A stretch of 64,000 nt of DNA from contig JAOCPU010000024.1 of NCBI GenBank assembly GCA_035772785.1, forward strand, positions 186,001 to 250,000, given 5' to 3'. The position numbers and the translations under genes were made by a program. Shown here one piece after another: positions 11,204 through 24,816 of the stretch (the stretch's first letter is position 1; the number at the start of each line of letters is the position of its first letter). The notes below the pieces were generated by a model. It ran no database searches and was not told the origin of the DNA. It saw only the letters and a program-made list of their open reading frames with translations. This stretch comes from Phlebiopsis flavidoalba. Its lineage: Eukaryota; Basidiomycota; Agaricomycetes; Polyporales; Phanerochaetaceae.

Positions 11204-12565
11204 ATGCTGTCTCGTATCTCTCGGTCGGCGCAAATTAGCGCACCACTCGTCGGACGCTGTCCAACCGCTGTCGGACTCAGAAGTATGTCCTCTTCGGCTT
11301 CCGGCCAGGTCCCTATTATAACGGTACAACATTGAACGGCCTACGAGGTGGCTTTATAGGAAAGACGAACAAAAGGCCACGCTATGGATCCGGCCATGGG
11401 ATGGGATAACGTCTATGCCGAGAGGGTCTCGCGATCATGGAGCTCTTGAGCGCAAGTACGGAAACTGAAACATTTCTTCTTCCTGCGGGTGCGTAGCGTG
11501 GTTTACTACATCACAACGAAATACTCATGTTTACCCAAATAGGATCAAGAAGTCCGCGCCATGTATCAGCCCTATTGCTTCGCGGAATTCGGAGCAACCT
11601 TTGACCTCGAGCAAATACCAACCGGGCCGCCAGACAATACAGCTAGAGATCCCTGTATTTGAACGTCCACCTCCGGCAGGCGTCGGCCTCGAAAGTATTC
11701 ACCACTAGGACTTCTACGCAACCCGGGAGCAGAAAAGTCGATGATTTCGCACCATTACCGAGCATCGTCGAGCGCGTAGCTGCTGCGGGAGTGTCTGAGG
11801 AGAAGTCTCCCGACGCACCCCAACGCACCACTCGTGTCATTGACGTACAATATCGAGCGAAGCGTGAGGGCATTACCCCTACGATCATAGCCTGACTGAT
11901 TTGGTCAATAGCGCGGAGGCAAACGCTACGACTCCTCATCTCATCCGAGTTCAGGCTCCACGAGCAAAGGCGGCTTGCTATAGCCAAGTCCGTCGTTCAG
12001 TGGGGTGGTTTCTACGCGCCACCTCCACCCCCCGAATCGGTCTCAGAGGAAGATGTACTCATGGGTATCTGTGTCGCAACCGGCGCCCTCAAAGCCGGAG
12101 CCATCCCGCACGCGTATGGAAGCGTACTTGAGAGATTGGCGGCCCAAGGTTCAGCACTTGATGCCCAAGCCAAAACCTGTTCAACAAGCTGTTGAAGCTG
12201 AGAAAGAGAGTGTCTCTACTGAGACCGCGGTCGAGACACAGCCGTGGAGGCGGAAGAGGTTGACGACAACCAACGTCCGTATCAGTTGAGGTCCCCGAGC
12301 CTGAAGACATTCCTATCCCTGAACCTGAACAGGAGCAGCCTCGCATCTCAAAACGACGGGAGCGACTACTCGAGCTGGCGCGCAAAAAACGCGCGTACTC
12401 CTCTCCCTGAGTCGGTCAAAATCCTCACAGCCCGAAGAGGAGGAACAAAAACGCGTTGAATTGGAGTGCACAGAGCAGCAGAAGGCGGAGGCCAAGCGGA
12501 CGAAGGATAGTGTCCGAGACAGGCTATGGAGCTCATGGGAGGCGGTGGTGGGTAATTGGCTCTAG
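11204..12565 (+). CDS. Protein of unknown function with mitochondrial-type presequence
   Basis: The ATG at 11,204 opens MLSRISRSAQISAPLVGRCP followed by LRSMSSSASG, an Arg/Ser-rich N-terminus without acidic residues, typical of a matrix-targeting presequence. After frame slips and probable introns I read RAMYQPYCFAEFGATFDLEQ (about 11,557-11,616). Further on are RRQTLRLLISSEFRLHEQRR (11,915-11,975), VVQWGGFYAPPPPPESVSEE and DVLMGICVATGALKAGAIPH (11,990-12,115). The tail is long, Glu/Gln/Pro-rich and probably coiled coil, with SKRRERLLELARKK (about 12,345-12,390). It ends WEAVVGNWL with TAG at 12,565. The central part has the composition of a folded helical domain, but I do not recognise a family. 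A mitochondrial location is inferred from the N-terminus only. Confidence 0.55.
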
Positions 12566-12879
12566 GCCGCAACGTACACACCTACACATACTATGTCTTG
12601 AATCACGTTTAGACTATATATCTTTACCGTTAATTGGGTCTTATGCACGTCTTGGCCGCCCTACTTAAGGTTTTGCGAGTCAAGCTCTCCTGACGACGCC
12701 AAACGGTGCCGTTTTTGGTATACTTTGCGCGCTAACGGTCTTGTCAGAATATCTAAAGTGCCGCGGCTTTCTCTGAGCGACCTTCACGAATTCTCCCTCG
12801 TCCCTTTCTTCATCGCCAAACCAAGCTGTCGCCGTCAAAACTATCGCGTCTGATTTCGAAGGACTCCACTTCCCATCCA
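12566..12879. other. Short intergenic region upstream of GCN1
   Basis: About 310 bp between the stop of the preceding gene and the first plausible GCN1 methionine. It should hold the GCN1 promoter. Minus-strand open frames here (12,680-13,015 and 12,841-13,134) have no recognisable content and overlap GCN1 exon 1. Confidence 0.4.
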
Positions 12880-15800
12880 ATGGGGAAGTCCGATATCGAG
12901 TCTTGGATCGCCTCGACATCGACATCGTCGCCCGCGGACGGTACCGAAAATCATGAAGGCAGCGCGTCCAATGGCTGGCGGCGAGAGCTCGTGTTGAGGG
13001 ATTGGCAGGCCGCAATGAATGCTGCGAGGAGGAGACTTTTGACGAGCAGCACGAAAATAAGAATCCAGTTCTTGCAGGGGAGGAACTCTTTGTACATTGC
13101 TCAACATTGTGGGTATGTATTTCATTTCACACAACTAGCTATTTCATGCTCTTACCACTTGGGTTTATTAGATCTCTCTTTGGAGGAGATTATGGAGATG
13201 TTCAAACCTGTTGACATTGACATATTCTCGCTATGTGGATGCTCCTTCACGAGAGGCCGTAGAGGCTGTCGGTGTACAGCTCGTCCATCGAGACGAACTA
13301 CGCGGAACTCAAGACGGCGAGCCTAATGTTACGAGACTAGGCGTGGCAGAGCAAGTTATAGGATGGCTGTGGGACCGAAGCAGAGCGTATGTCTAAGCGG
13401 CCAAGGGTACGTCAAACCCTTCCTGGTACCAGGCGACCACTGAAAATCGCATTGCAGCGCATATCCAGCCTCGGATATATTCATTTTACTGAGCTGGTGC
13501 TGTGGTATCTACTCAACCAGTCTGGCATACAACGAGAATTTTACGTCCTCAGCTGCATGGATCCAGCTTGTCGGCACAATGGCTGGACTTCTTGACCTAG
13601 TTCTTGACAAGGCAAATCGGGCGAAGACATCGGTACAGAAGAGCGCTTTGGTGCGTACAAGGCGTGCTCTGCGATCTGTGAGTACTTCCCAGTGCACTCT
13701 GCTGAGGCCGTCTGATCGGCATTTCACCTTGCCAGAGTCCCTAGTCATATTCCTACGGTTATCAAGACGCTAATTGCAAGTACCAAAGCCAAACAGTAGC
13801 CCTTTGGCAGCTGCTACTCTTCTCGGTGTTGCTGTCGATGTCAAGCTGAGGCTCAAAAATGTCAAGGACGAGGGTTTGAAAAGGATCGACGATAACCTCA
13901 AAGTGCGTACGTTCCCACTCGAAGTTTCAATGGCCACTTATAATTTGCTGCAGTCAGACATCATCACGTTCTACAACGCTTCCGTGCTTATGTCAAGGAC
14001 ACCTGTTCCAGCACACGTTAGAGTAAGTGAGGATGTAGTTTATCTTAAGAATGAGTTAACACGATTCTTTTCGTAGTCAGCCCTGCATGATTTCATTAGC
14101 AGCTCGCTCAGCGAGGATGATCTCACTACCACCATTTTGCCAGCCATCGAAAAATCTTTGCTAAGGTCACCGGAAGTCTCGCTTGCCGGTGCGTCGTTCG
14201 GTGTTCGTTGATTTTATGTACTGAATGTGGGCCTAGTCATATCGGACTTCTTTGCGGCATACTCTCAGACAATTTCCAGCGCCGTCTTCCGCCGCATCCT
14301 CACCGCAGCTGTGAACAGCGCCAAGTCGTCGAACACTGCAGTCCGGGCTGGCGCCATCCAACTATTCAAGACAGTCATCGCGAAAATCAGCGAACCGAGT
14401 GATTCGAAGCTTGCCCTCGATGAGATACTTACGCTCCCTCGAACTGGAAAGACTACTGGTGCGGACCATCGTATAGCGCTATACACTATGCTTGGCCATC
14501 TCCTGCCTTCGACCGACGTATTCACTTGCCGTCGCTGAGTCGGGACCTGCCCTGTTGGCGAAGGAAACCCATGATGGCGCAATCGCGGTCCCTTTCAGCC
14601 TCTTTGGCAATGCACATCGTCTTTTGCCTCGGTGAAACGTCTCTCTAGCGACTGCATCGCTGACAGTGATTGCGAAAGAGATGAAACTCCCTTAAACCTC
14701 CCTACGAAGGCATTCTCGCGCTCTCTGGCAACGTGCTATGGCAGCTAGGCGACTTGAATACTCAAGCTTCCCAGAACTTCTCTCGGACCGTACTACCATC
14801 CTTGGAGACGTCCCTTAAGACAGTTGCGGCAAGCCCAGCAGCCCCACCCGCAGGCCCCCTCGAAGGTTACATCGCGGTTGCACTTCTGTTAGGACCCTAT
14901 CACAAGAGCGGCAAATTCGGTAGATCTGTCACATTCTCTCGTGCAGAACCTTCTTCTGAATCCATCTGCGCATGTTGTTTTGTACTATTGTTGCAGACGA
15001 CTCGATTAATCGAAATGCAGCTGTGCAATCATTGCTCGCAAAACTGGCGGCAAAGCCGTCCTTCTTGTTGTGGGAGAGAAAGTCTACCAAAAGCTCTAAT
15101 GAACCCGGAAGACCAAGTGTGGACTCCTTCGTGCTGGCGAAGCAGTGCTATCGTTCTACAAAGACGAAATTGTGAAGTCTGAACAGACGAGGTATGTTAT
15201 GGTTCCCTTTCAGCCGTAAAGACTCGTACTAATAAGCGTAAGTGCGACGGTAGGCAACATTTTCCTTCACCTTGCGGTGGAAGGCTCTTCTGCAGATATC
15301 CGACGACTTGCCGTATCATCGATGAATAGCCAGGCATCCCACTTGCCCAGCCTCATCAACCGAATCGTTTCTGCGTCTCTCAAAGTATATCTCACAAAGG
15401 AGGTCAACTCTACGAAATCCGCGAGCGAGGAATCGGATACCAAATCGGTCAAACAAGGAGGGTCGCTTGTGTGCATTTCTCATCTCGTGTGCTGCCGTGG
15501 GAGAAGACGTCGATCAGACGGTCAGGGAAGGCCTCGCGCTGGATCTTGTAGTCGTGAGCCACCATCATGCCATTGGTACGTTTTATTATTTATCTTGTAC
15601 ATTATAAGGCTAAATCGAGTCACTTGTAGCGGGGCAGTGGTTCGCGCATTCCCTGGATAGATTTTATGTCAAGCTGCATCCGTCGATCCTCATGCCGTTG
15701 CTTTGGCCCACTGGGGGTCGCATCCTTCCTCAAATTGTCGCTGCTTCAGAGGTGAAGAAAATTACTTCACTTGTGCTCCGACCGTTTTTTGATGTATTCA

Positions 15801-18800
15801 CTAGTCACCATCACAAGGCTTCGTCGAAGCCAGCTACCGCGCAGTGACGACCCTGTCCTTCGTGGCCCCTGAACTTGTCATTCCGGAGATAGTACAGCAG
15901 ATGCGTCGTGACATCAACGCGGAAGAGCTGGAAAAGGTCACTGAAGAGGACCTTGCCGTTTGGGCAACGCCCGAGGGGACGACGTATGTAGATGGTGCGC
16001 ACATTCATTCACTCTATTCTTCATGCATGCAAGCTAAAACATGGTCGTAGTCCTGGCCAACAAGAAGACGGATGAGCCAGTGAAGAAAGGAAAAGGCTAC
16101 AAGGACGCGCAATGGGGAAGCAGAGGTTAGGAAATCTCTCGCGAGCAAGCAGAAAGGCTCTGGTCCCGGCACTCTGTCGAAACAAGATCAAGCGCTTTGT
16201 ACATGCACAGCTGGAGAAGGAGGCTATTGTGAGGAGAAAAGTGACGTCCATCAAGAATAGATTACTGCGCGGCCTGGCCCTCGTACGAAGTTTCGGTCAA
16301 GTCGAAACAATGAAGAGCTATTACGCGCACATGTATCCTCGCGTCTTGTGGATATCCTCCTGAAAGGCGCTTTTGGGATCGCTGTCAAGCTCATCGGCGA
16401 CGATGCCCTGGAGACTTATCTGGCAAGTGGCGCGGATGCTATCTTGGTCAAATCTAATGGGCATTTCAGGATATTTCTCGATGCGCTCTGACAGGATTGG
16501 TGTCTTCAGCAAATGGATCGGCGTCGCTACTTTGAGAGCACTGGACGTTCAAAGTATCTCTGATGAGTTTGACTGCGGAGCAATCAACTGTAAGGATCCA
16601 TCTTTCTACCACTCGCGGAAATTTCACCTAACGAGCTGCAGCTCTCGTCCTTCGTGTCCTTCACCCGGCTACGGTTCCTCTCAGAGAGCAAGTGCCCTAT
16701 CGATGTGGCGACGTACTCGTATACAGCTCCTCTGATTGCGCAGATCTTCACCAAGAGTGGTATCGGTTTGACAGAAGATGACGATCCTTAGAGCAAGTAG
16801 CTTTAGCTCTTGATCTGGTCAAGTTCCATAGCGGAGAGTGTATGTTCTGCCCTCAGTTGGCCATTGTACAACAGGCTGAACCTTGCGTAGTCTCACAGGT
16901 TGCCTTCCCGCGTGAGCAAACAAGTGGAGAGCTTGATCCATGTCATCCGACAGCAGCCGAAGTTGGCGAAAAAACGCATCCTCTGCCTTGATTGATGTCG
17001 GAACAGGCGCTTCAAGTATCCGTCAAGCCAGAGGAACTACGTGTCCTCCTTCGCGGAACTTTGCTCCAGGAAGTCTATGTGCGCAACAATCGTGCTTGCA
17101 GACTCTACAGGTGATTTTAATATGTCCTCCTCGTAGTACCCGTCTAATGTGCTCCCAGCCCATTCGATTTGACGGAGCTTGACTGGTCTCCAGAGCTATG
17201 GATTGCAAGTCACGATGATGATGAACAAAATGCCAGGCTTGCCGAGCACCTATGGAGGACAACGGTTTAGATATTCCTGAGGCTTTCCTGAAGGATCTCT
17301 CGGATACTTAGGTCCGTGCTATAAGCTTAATCACAACCTTTTGCACTAAAGGTCATATTCAGAACATGAGAACGCGTACGTGCGTTCTAGTGTAGCGTCC
17401 GCCATGTCGGATGCGGTCGAACACTGGCCACAATCCATAGCATCGACATGACGGAACTTGAATTTGCTTCTACGAGAGCAAAGGAAAGGTTGATATTGCC
17501 TCTCTCGCGCAACTTCCACTACTAACTGGAACCTCAGGGCTAAAATCCGACGCTCCTGAGTTTTGATCAATATGTGAGCTCATACAGCTCGACGCATTTA
17601 TAACGATACTCAAGGTCGTGTTTTCCAGGGCATGGTCGTATCGCACAGTTTACCATTGATCGTGCGGACCCTTGGCCCACACGAGTGGCTAGTTTCGAAG
17701 ACGTTCGAATTGCTGGCAGTCAGTTTCACGGCAGAGAATGTGGAACCCTTCTTCAAATTCCTTATTAACGATGAAGCACGGGCGATCGCGATTCCGAAGT
17801 TAGGCGAGGAATGCTCCAAGCTGGCACTGCGGTCATAGACTTGCACGGACCCCGCACGGCTCGCCGAGCTGATTGCCATTTTCGAGGGCTATCTCTCCAA
17901 CCATCTCAACCCACAACGGAGGCTAGTGACTTCATCAAGGAAGCCGTGGTGATTCTCTTTGGTCGTTGCGTGGCGAGACATTTAGAACCTACGGGACAAA
18001 CGTTCATGCCAGCTAGCATCGTGGAGCGTCTCGTTGACGCACTGAAGACTCCATCCGAACAAGTACAAATCGCCGTTTTCCGACTGTTTTAGCGCCTCTG
18101 GTCAAGGATATGCAAACCCTGTAAAGAACCCTCGCTCGACGGTCGTTTGTTCGATGAACTTCTGAATGGCCCTAATATACGGTGTCCGCAGGGGAGCCGC
18201 GTACAGGCTTGGCGTGGTGTAATCAAGGGCTGTCGGTTATATCCTGCGATGAAGGACTTCAACATCATCGAACGCTTCGTGCTGCCGCCGAGGACAAGAA
18301 ACGTTTCGAGCCGCGTCATGGGGGTGATGTTCACCTTTGAGACGTTCTCCAACGTCCTGGGCCGTCTCTTTTCGAGCCCTACGTTATCCATATCCTTCAA
18401 TGCACTCAATCCTGACAGCTTTCACGGTTGATGACTGCCACTCCAAGATGTGCGCGAAGCAACGTACGACGCTGCGAAGATCATCTATGGCCAACCTCTT
18501 CTGGTTACGGATGTCAAGACCATCATGCCATCGCTTGTTGTTCTAGAGGGTCTGGAACGAAAAGGCAATGGCGTACAAAGAAGGGATCGATTTGAGCTGT
18601 TGGGCATGATGGCCTACTGTGCTCCTCGACAGCTATCGCAATCCCTTCCGGTCGTCATCCCCCGTCTGACAGGCGTACTCACTGACTCCCACGCTCAAGT
18701 ACGAGCTGCCGCCAACAAGAGTCTGAAACAATTCGGCGAGGTTATCAGCAACCCTGAGATTCAGTCTTTGGTGCCTACTTTCCTTAAAGCTATGGTGGAC

Positions 18801-21800
18801 CCGGCTAGGACCTCAAATGCTCTGACAGCACTCCTCAAGACGTCGTTTTGCGCATTACAAAAATTGATCATTCGTCACTTGCTCTTGTTGTTGCCTATTG
18901 TCGAACGTTACGCGGACTTCGGGAGGCGCAGGAGGCGGATACAAAGAAGAAAGCTGCGCAGATCGTTGGAAACTTTGGCGTCCCTAACGGATTCGAAAGA
19001 CTTCGTTCCTTACTTGAAGGAACTTCTACCTTTGGTACACGTTGTGCTCGTCGATCGGTTCCTGAAGCTCGTGCAACCGCTGCCAAATCGCTGGGTACCC
19101 TCGTCGAGCGCTTGGGAGAGGTGCACTTCCCTGATCTTGTTCCTGGCCATTCTTCGCACTCTCAAGACCGACTCGTCTGGCGTTGATCGTCAAAGGTGCT
19201 GCGCAAGGTCTCAGCGAAGTCCTGGCTGGTCTGGGTATGGAGCGGATGGAGGGTCTGCTTCCGGATGTCATTGCAAATGCACAATCTCCTCGCAGCACTG
19301 TCAGAGAAGGTTTCATGTCCTTGCTGGTATTCATACCTGCGACTTTTGGTACCCGATTCTCGCCGCATCTGCCGAAGATTATCAGTCCCATTCTCAGCCC
19401 GGTCTTGCGATACGGAAGGACTATGTGCGCGAAGCTGCTATGTGGCGGGCCGGTCGAGATGGATTGTGACGAATTATTCCAACAAAGCTATTCGATTGCT
19501 CCTTCCAGAGCTAGAACGTGGCATGTTCGATCCTGGCTGGCGTATTCGTGTGAGTTTATTCTCTATTCAACACGAAAGGTTACTCATACGGGTTCATAGC
19601 AATCATCCATCACGTTGGTTGGAGAACTACTTTTTCAAGGTGTCTGGAATAAGCGGGAAGACCGAAATTGAAGGGAGGATAGAGGACGAAGAAGCTGCTG
19701 CCGAAAACTGTTCTTTGTGCGGAGTCCTCGAAGAAAGCCCTTGTCGAAGTCTTGGGGTGCTGAAAGAGAAGGGACAGAATTCTTTCCGCGTTGTTACCTG
19801 GCTCGCCAGGATGCTGTCAACGTTGTTCGCCAATCCGCTGGACATCAATCTGGAAGGCGCTTGTAGGCACCAATACTCGCTCGGACTGGTAAGATTGTAT
19901 CGACAATTCATGATGACGGTGTCATTGACTGCCCCTCCAGTCAGAGAAATACTGCCACAGCTCACACACACAAATTGTGCAGTTGCTTGCCAGCGATGAA
20001 CTTGACCAGCAAGAGGTGGGATCTCACGTCCATGATAGATGTATTGCTCCAAAAAAATTAATGGGCATTGGTTGCTGTATAGACTGCTGCCCGGATCCAC
20101 CACCGAAGGCTGACGTGTCGCAAGTCTGGTCAGACAAAATCATGGGAGAAATTATCACAATTCTCCGAGGCTAAACTCTACATCCAGCGACTCTCGTGTG
20201 CGTGAGGGTGGTATGCCTCACTCTCTGCGAGTCTGTAAGTCCCTCACTGTGGACGCGCACAACGTTCGAGGCTCATCATCTTATAGGTGAAGCCTGGATG
20301 AGCAACGACCGTGTAAATGCTCAACGTGAGATGGGCCACGAAGAGGGCATTATGCAACATGGTATCCGCACGTCTCACGTGACGAGATGAGCCAAATGTC
20401 AGGGACTGTGCCGCGCCAAGGTGCATTCGATATCGCTGGCAAGAACACCATCGGACCTCAGAGCAAAGGCGCAATCAGATCGAGCAGACTATTCCAACGA
20501 GTTGCTGGAAGCCCTCCGTCAACCCGGTCAAAGCTCTGGAACTGCCCCTGCAAAGCCCCTTGCACGCGAATAGTCATGAGGTAGTATGTGCATTTCCAAT
20601 GTTAAATTCTGCGCAAACCCGTTGGCTGACGTTTTTAACAGGTCCGCGCGCGTCGACCGTGTTCCCATGCCTCATCCCTACTCTTTTTTACACCGCAACC
20701 TTGACGCCTCTCATGGTTTCCCATGACCGTCTTCAAAATGCTCATGCTCTAGCATGGATCTTTTGGTTTCTGTCGCTGGCTCTGCCTGACCAAGCGCTTG
20801 ACCGTCATTTTGACCTGCTCTAGTACGAGTCCTGGAAGGGCCAGAGGGCGAAGACGAGGAGTTGAATTCTGCGGTCAATGAGGCGCTCAAAGAATCGTTA
20901 GCAATTCTGTCAAACGACGCCAGAAGGGCTCTAAACACTCTCATGATGACCTTACTTGGATGGCAAGCCATATTTCACTTTCTCCCTGACCACCTGTTGA
21001 ATTCAGATATCTTAGGGCTAAGCATGAAACCGTGAGCAGACGAGTTAACAGGCACATGCGACATCTTTGCGGTCTTCTGCGAAGTCACCCGAGCTGGATA
21101 CTTCGCTGTACCACATGACTGGATCAGGCATCTGGTCTCATACTTCTGGACGACTCTCAGGTTACTGTACACACTGCGGCAGGAAGGCCTTGGATGCATT
21201 CGTCAAGTCAGTACCCAAAGACGAACTGAGCCACTCGTCGTGCCGCTACGGCGTACCATTGAGGGCACAGGTTCAACCGGACATACCGTTCCCGGTTTTC
21301 AGCCTACCAAAGGGCCCCCACGTCGCGCCGTTGGTACCTAATCATACATTGCAGGCCTCAACCACGGGCACGCAGCACGGACGAGCAAAGCGACGCAGCG
21401 AATAGGCTGCGTACGGCCATCAGGCGACCTCATTGAACGGACAGGAGGGGGGCGGCCATCAGGCCCGCTTTTGTTGTTCCGTTCACGGGCCCGCTCATCC
21501 GTGTCGCCACCCAGGCCACAACCTATCCGCCGGGTGTCAAGACCGCGATTCTTCATGCGCTCAGCACGATGCTCGAGCGCATCCCGGCGTTCGTCAAGCC
21601 GTTCTGTTCCCGCAACTACAACGTACTTTCGTCAAGAGCGCGAGTGATACGTCGAGTCTGGCTGGTGCGCCTGAAGGCTGCCCAAGGCTCTTGGTGTACC
21701 TGATGACAAAAACACAGCCCCGAGTCGATCACGGTTATCACGGAGCTTGTCGGTGGCTGCCGCAGGAACAGCCGAGCGGGACAGCATTGCGAGCAGCCTC

Positions 21801-22405
21801 GTCTCGTCCCATCGCTCTGGCATACGTCGTGCGCAATGCGGGGAGCAACGTTGGAGATAAGGCCACGGGAAGCGGTGTGTCGAGCTTGTGTCTGACGCCT
21901 TCAAGGAGAGCCACGAGGAGGCCGTATTTTTGCAGTCCGCAGCCAACCTATTTGCTGCGTTGTCCATCTTCCCAGATCTCGTGCGCTCCGTCGCATCGTC
22001 GAGTACGTTTCCCACCGTTGACCTGTACTAGCGTCACTACAATCTGTCACGCCTGATGTTCTTGACGCGCACAGATGTATGCAAGGTTTGTTGAGATGGA
22101 GTGGGGTGAGCAATTGCCAGCTTTGGGCGTAAGTACACCCCCCGCCGCTATACTCTCGTCGCAGTGCATACTGTCCGTGCTCTCGCCGCCGGACGACTGG
22201 AATGTTGATGGGCCCGCTTGAGCTTTTTCGAGCATCTATCTGTCACCAAAAGCATAGCGCAGGAAGGTTCAAGAAAGCATTTCCAATGATCGACCTTCGG
22301 TGTCAAGACCTGCTCCGGGGAATCTCGGGAAGTGCTGAAGGTGCCATTGGGGCAACAAGGATGGGCATAGGCAAATGGACTGCGGTCTACTCAAAAGCGT
22401 TGTAG
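12880..22405 (+). CDS. GCN1: GCN1, HEAT-repeat activator of the eIF2-alpha kinase Gcn2
   Basis: Very large plus-strand gene; about 9.5 kb with introns fits the roughly 2,600 residues of fungal Gcn1. Gcn1 sits on stalled or collided ribosomes in the cytosol with Gcn20 and passes the uncharged-tRNA signal to Gcn2. Exon 1 ends in ARRRLLTSSTKIRIQFLQ, followed by a 59-bp intron (about 13,112-13,170). Then come SRYVDAPSREAVEAVGVQLV, NRAKTSVQKSALVRTRRALR and IRRLAVSSMNSQASHLPSL. The eEF3-like part reads TDVKTIMPSL, LLGMMAYCAPRQLSQSLPV, LTDSHAQVRAAANKSLKQFG and TAAKSLGTLVERLGEVHFPD. The Gcn2 (RWD)-binding region follows, with GLSEVLAGLGMERMEGLLPD and LLPELERGMFDPGWRIRV. Near the end are EAVFLQSAANLFAALSIFPD and a final KGAIGATRMG segment. 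Dozens of one-base slips break the frame although amino-acid conservation is high on both sides of each. Start taken at MGKSDIESW; an upstream start is possible. Confidence 0.94.
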
Positions 22406-22574
22406 GTGAACGCGGCGCTGTTTTTTTGAAAGCGATCATCACCGTGTTAGATATAAGATGTAAACCATATATCGTTTCTGTATGTTTCAAAATGACCACT
22501 CTATGTTGGCGGTCTGTATGATCAGTGTATGTCAGAAGCCTCAGAGCGTCCCTAAATCCTCATCCGCGGAGCAT

Positions 22575-24057
22575 CTACTGATCCACATGCAGGCGCGCCT
22601 TCATATGATTCGCTCAAGTCCGGCGTTACCACCGAGGCCTGGCAATTTCTTCGTTGATTTGCTTCTCCAAGCGGCTCATTACTGAAAGGGTGTATTCAAA
22701 TGACCTGGTTTGATCCCGTAGGTAGGAGATCGTGTACTTCTTGAGCGTTGGGGTCGTTGGGCGCTTTGAAGCACATCTGTGGGCAGAGATAACGGTATGA
22801 GAGGCGTTAGGAGGGGATTGGGAATGAACACGTGGGATGACTGGTGCGAAACGCAGATGATCTGGTTGCCTACTCAGTATTTGTCGGTTGTCCGGGTCAG
22901 TCGCTCCGTATGCCGTGGACCGATGGGGAACGAGAATTTACCTTCTGTGAGGTCCTCTGCAAAACCCTTGTTGGGGACGTTGTACTATTATACGACAATT
23001 ATCCAAGATGTCGATGTGAGCAAAAATGCTGGAGGCCTACCTCCGTGCTTTGAAGATTCATATAATCATCGCGTATCTGAAAATACACCCCGAACAGATT
23101 CACTAAAGGAACAAAATCGCTGGAAGAAGATGTGCGTGAGCTGGTAGCCGCTGCGCGAGGAAGCCTCTCCTCCGTACATATCGATATTGGTGGTGGCGCA
23201 TGCCATCATAAGCTTGACAGCAACGCGGAAGAGGCCGCCCGTTTCTATGTTCTAAGTCAGCAAACCGCGCAGCAGGACACAGTTACTGCCAATTTCTGTC
23301 GGCTTACTGTTGTTAACCATCGTAATGTACTCTTCTTCAGTAGGGCACTGTAGAGAATCGCGCCATAGCAACTCCAAGCACTTGACCCCGGTGAAGGGAA
23401 AGCAAACTCCTCTAAATAGCGGATTCTCAGTTTAGATGATCACAAGAGATGTAGCAATACTTGCCTGTGACAATTCTGTCCAGTTGCGTATCGTCTATCA
23501 GCCGAGGAGGTCGCTCTGAAGAAGCCTGTGCTTGGACATGACTCCGCAGCGCGAAGAGCTCTTGATAAGCCAAGAAATAGACATAGTTCGCAGAGTTTGA
23601 TTGTCTGTGGGATTCCGTAGATCATTTATGTGACGCTGGCCGACGTTAGCACAAGCAAGCGGCAGGCTGTCACGAGTCGTACCTGGGACACCTCTGCGGA
23701 GCTGGGCATCGTCCTCGATGTCATCTACCCTAGTGTATCTGAGCCAGTGGCACTGGGAGCCGAGAGGCAAACTTACAACAGGCTGGCATTATGCAGCATT
23801 GTTATAACCTTGGAAATGACAGGGAGCTTGTCTCCCGGTACCGCAAGCCACAAATTAAATGCTTCAAGCATTTGCCCTCGTATATCCTTTCCTGGCACCG
23901 AACTAATGTGCGTGAACGGCTCCAATAAGGCCTAAAAATCGGTTCTACGCGTGTATCTTGTATGACAACACTCGAGACTCACATCTTCGTTGCGCTTTGA
24001 CCACGTCGCAGATCGAGTGAGCACATCGAGCACATCGTAAGGAATTTCCTCCGGCAT
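22575..24057 (-). CDS. Geranylgeranyl diphosphate synthase
   Basis: Minus-strand, at least seven-exon gene. It condenses FPP (or DMAPP/GPP) with IPP to GGPP for protein prenylation, carotenoids and diterpenes. The start [19 protein letters not shown] is at 24,057. A 51-bp intron is followed by [40 protein letters not shown] and [12 protein letters not shown]. The first Asp-rich motif [12 protein letters not shown] lies at about 23,700-23,735. Next are [10 protein letters not shown] with a slip, [40 protein letters not shown] and [12 protein letters not shown]. The second Asp motif is [14 protein letters not shown] (about 23,045-23,085), then [32 protein letters not shown] and ARLGGNAGL, ending at TAG 22,575. 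Both Asp-rich motifs are intact. It converges on GCN1 with about 170 bp between stops. No terpene cyclase or P450 lies nearby, so a general isoprenoid role is likelier than a cluster enzyme. Confidence 0.94.
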
Positions 24058-24816
24058 AGTATATGACTACTTTGAGCTAAATAATACTTGCTTTATCGCA
24101 ATGGAGCGAAGCAGTGTACATACAACTTACAAATGCGCTGAGATGATAAGTTAATAGTGCTGTGTGGAGCCAAAGGACAAAGGAGAGGAGATGGTTTGGA
24201 ATCAAGTAGAGGTAAATTGCGCAGACCCCCAGGTAGACGCAGCAATGATGCGTCGTCACCGGGCGCGACCCGGACGCGCGGATCAAAGAACTCTGGTCCG
24301 GCGGCGGGGTGTGGCTCAAAAAGGAAGCTCTACAGGATCGTCGTGTGACAACCAGCCATCAAAACAAAACTCCTGGCCAGCGAGGATGAAAAGATGGGGG
24401 CAAAGAAAAAGGATGTCGACGAACTATTGTACAACTGTCCATGAAAGCAAAATTCGTGGATAAAAAAGGGATAGTGTGAGAGCCGTGGCCGCCACCACCG
24501 TGCCAGTGTCGGGGCGTGTGGGCCACTCGAGCAGAGGCAGCGGCTGCGGAGGCCCTGGTAGGTTGTTGGGTAGCAGCAAGACCTCAGAAATAGAGCGGGG
24601 GACGAAGTGAGTGTCGCGTGGCCGTTCGTATCAGGTCATGAGTAATGCTGAGAAGTAAGTCCAATGAGAAAAGTCCATGGCAGAAAATGTTAACGCTTGA
24701 AGTGCAGTGTCGATGAGAGGGCTTTGGAGATTTGCTGACGTAGCGACCCTTTCAATGACGACGATGATCCGCCGAGTGATGCGGATGCAGGCTGAATGAG
24801 GGCATTCAGTTTATTT
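24058..24816. other. Intergenic between GGPP synthase and the next minus-strand gene
   Basis: About 760 bp upstream of the GGPP synthase start. It holds short open frames only (24,077-24,319 minus, 24,164-24,463 plus) with no recognisable protein. The GGPP synthase promoter should be here. No repeat seen. Confidence 0.4.

Noticed and set aside
18450..19999. Long single-frame open frames (339 and 267 residues) inside GCN1
   Set aside because: Each is partly the true GCN1 frame and partly a wrong frame after a slip. They are pieces of one gene, not separate proteins.
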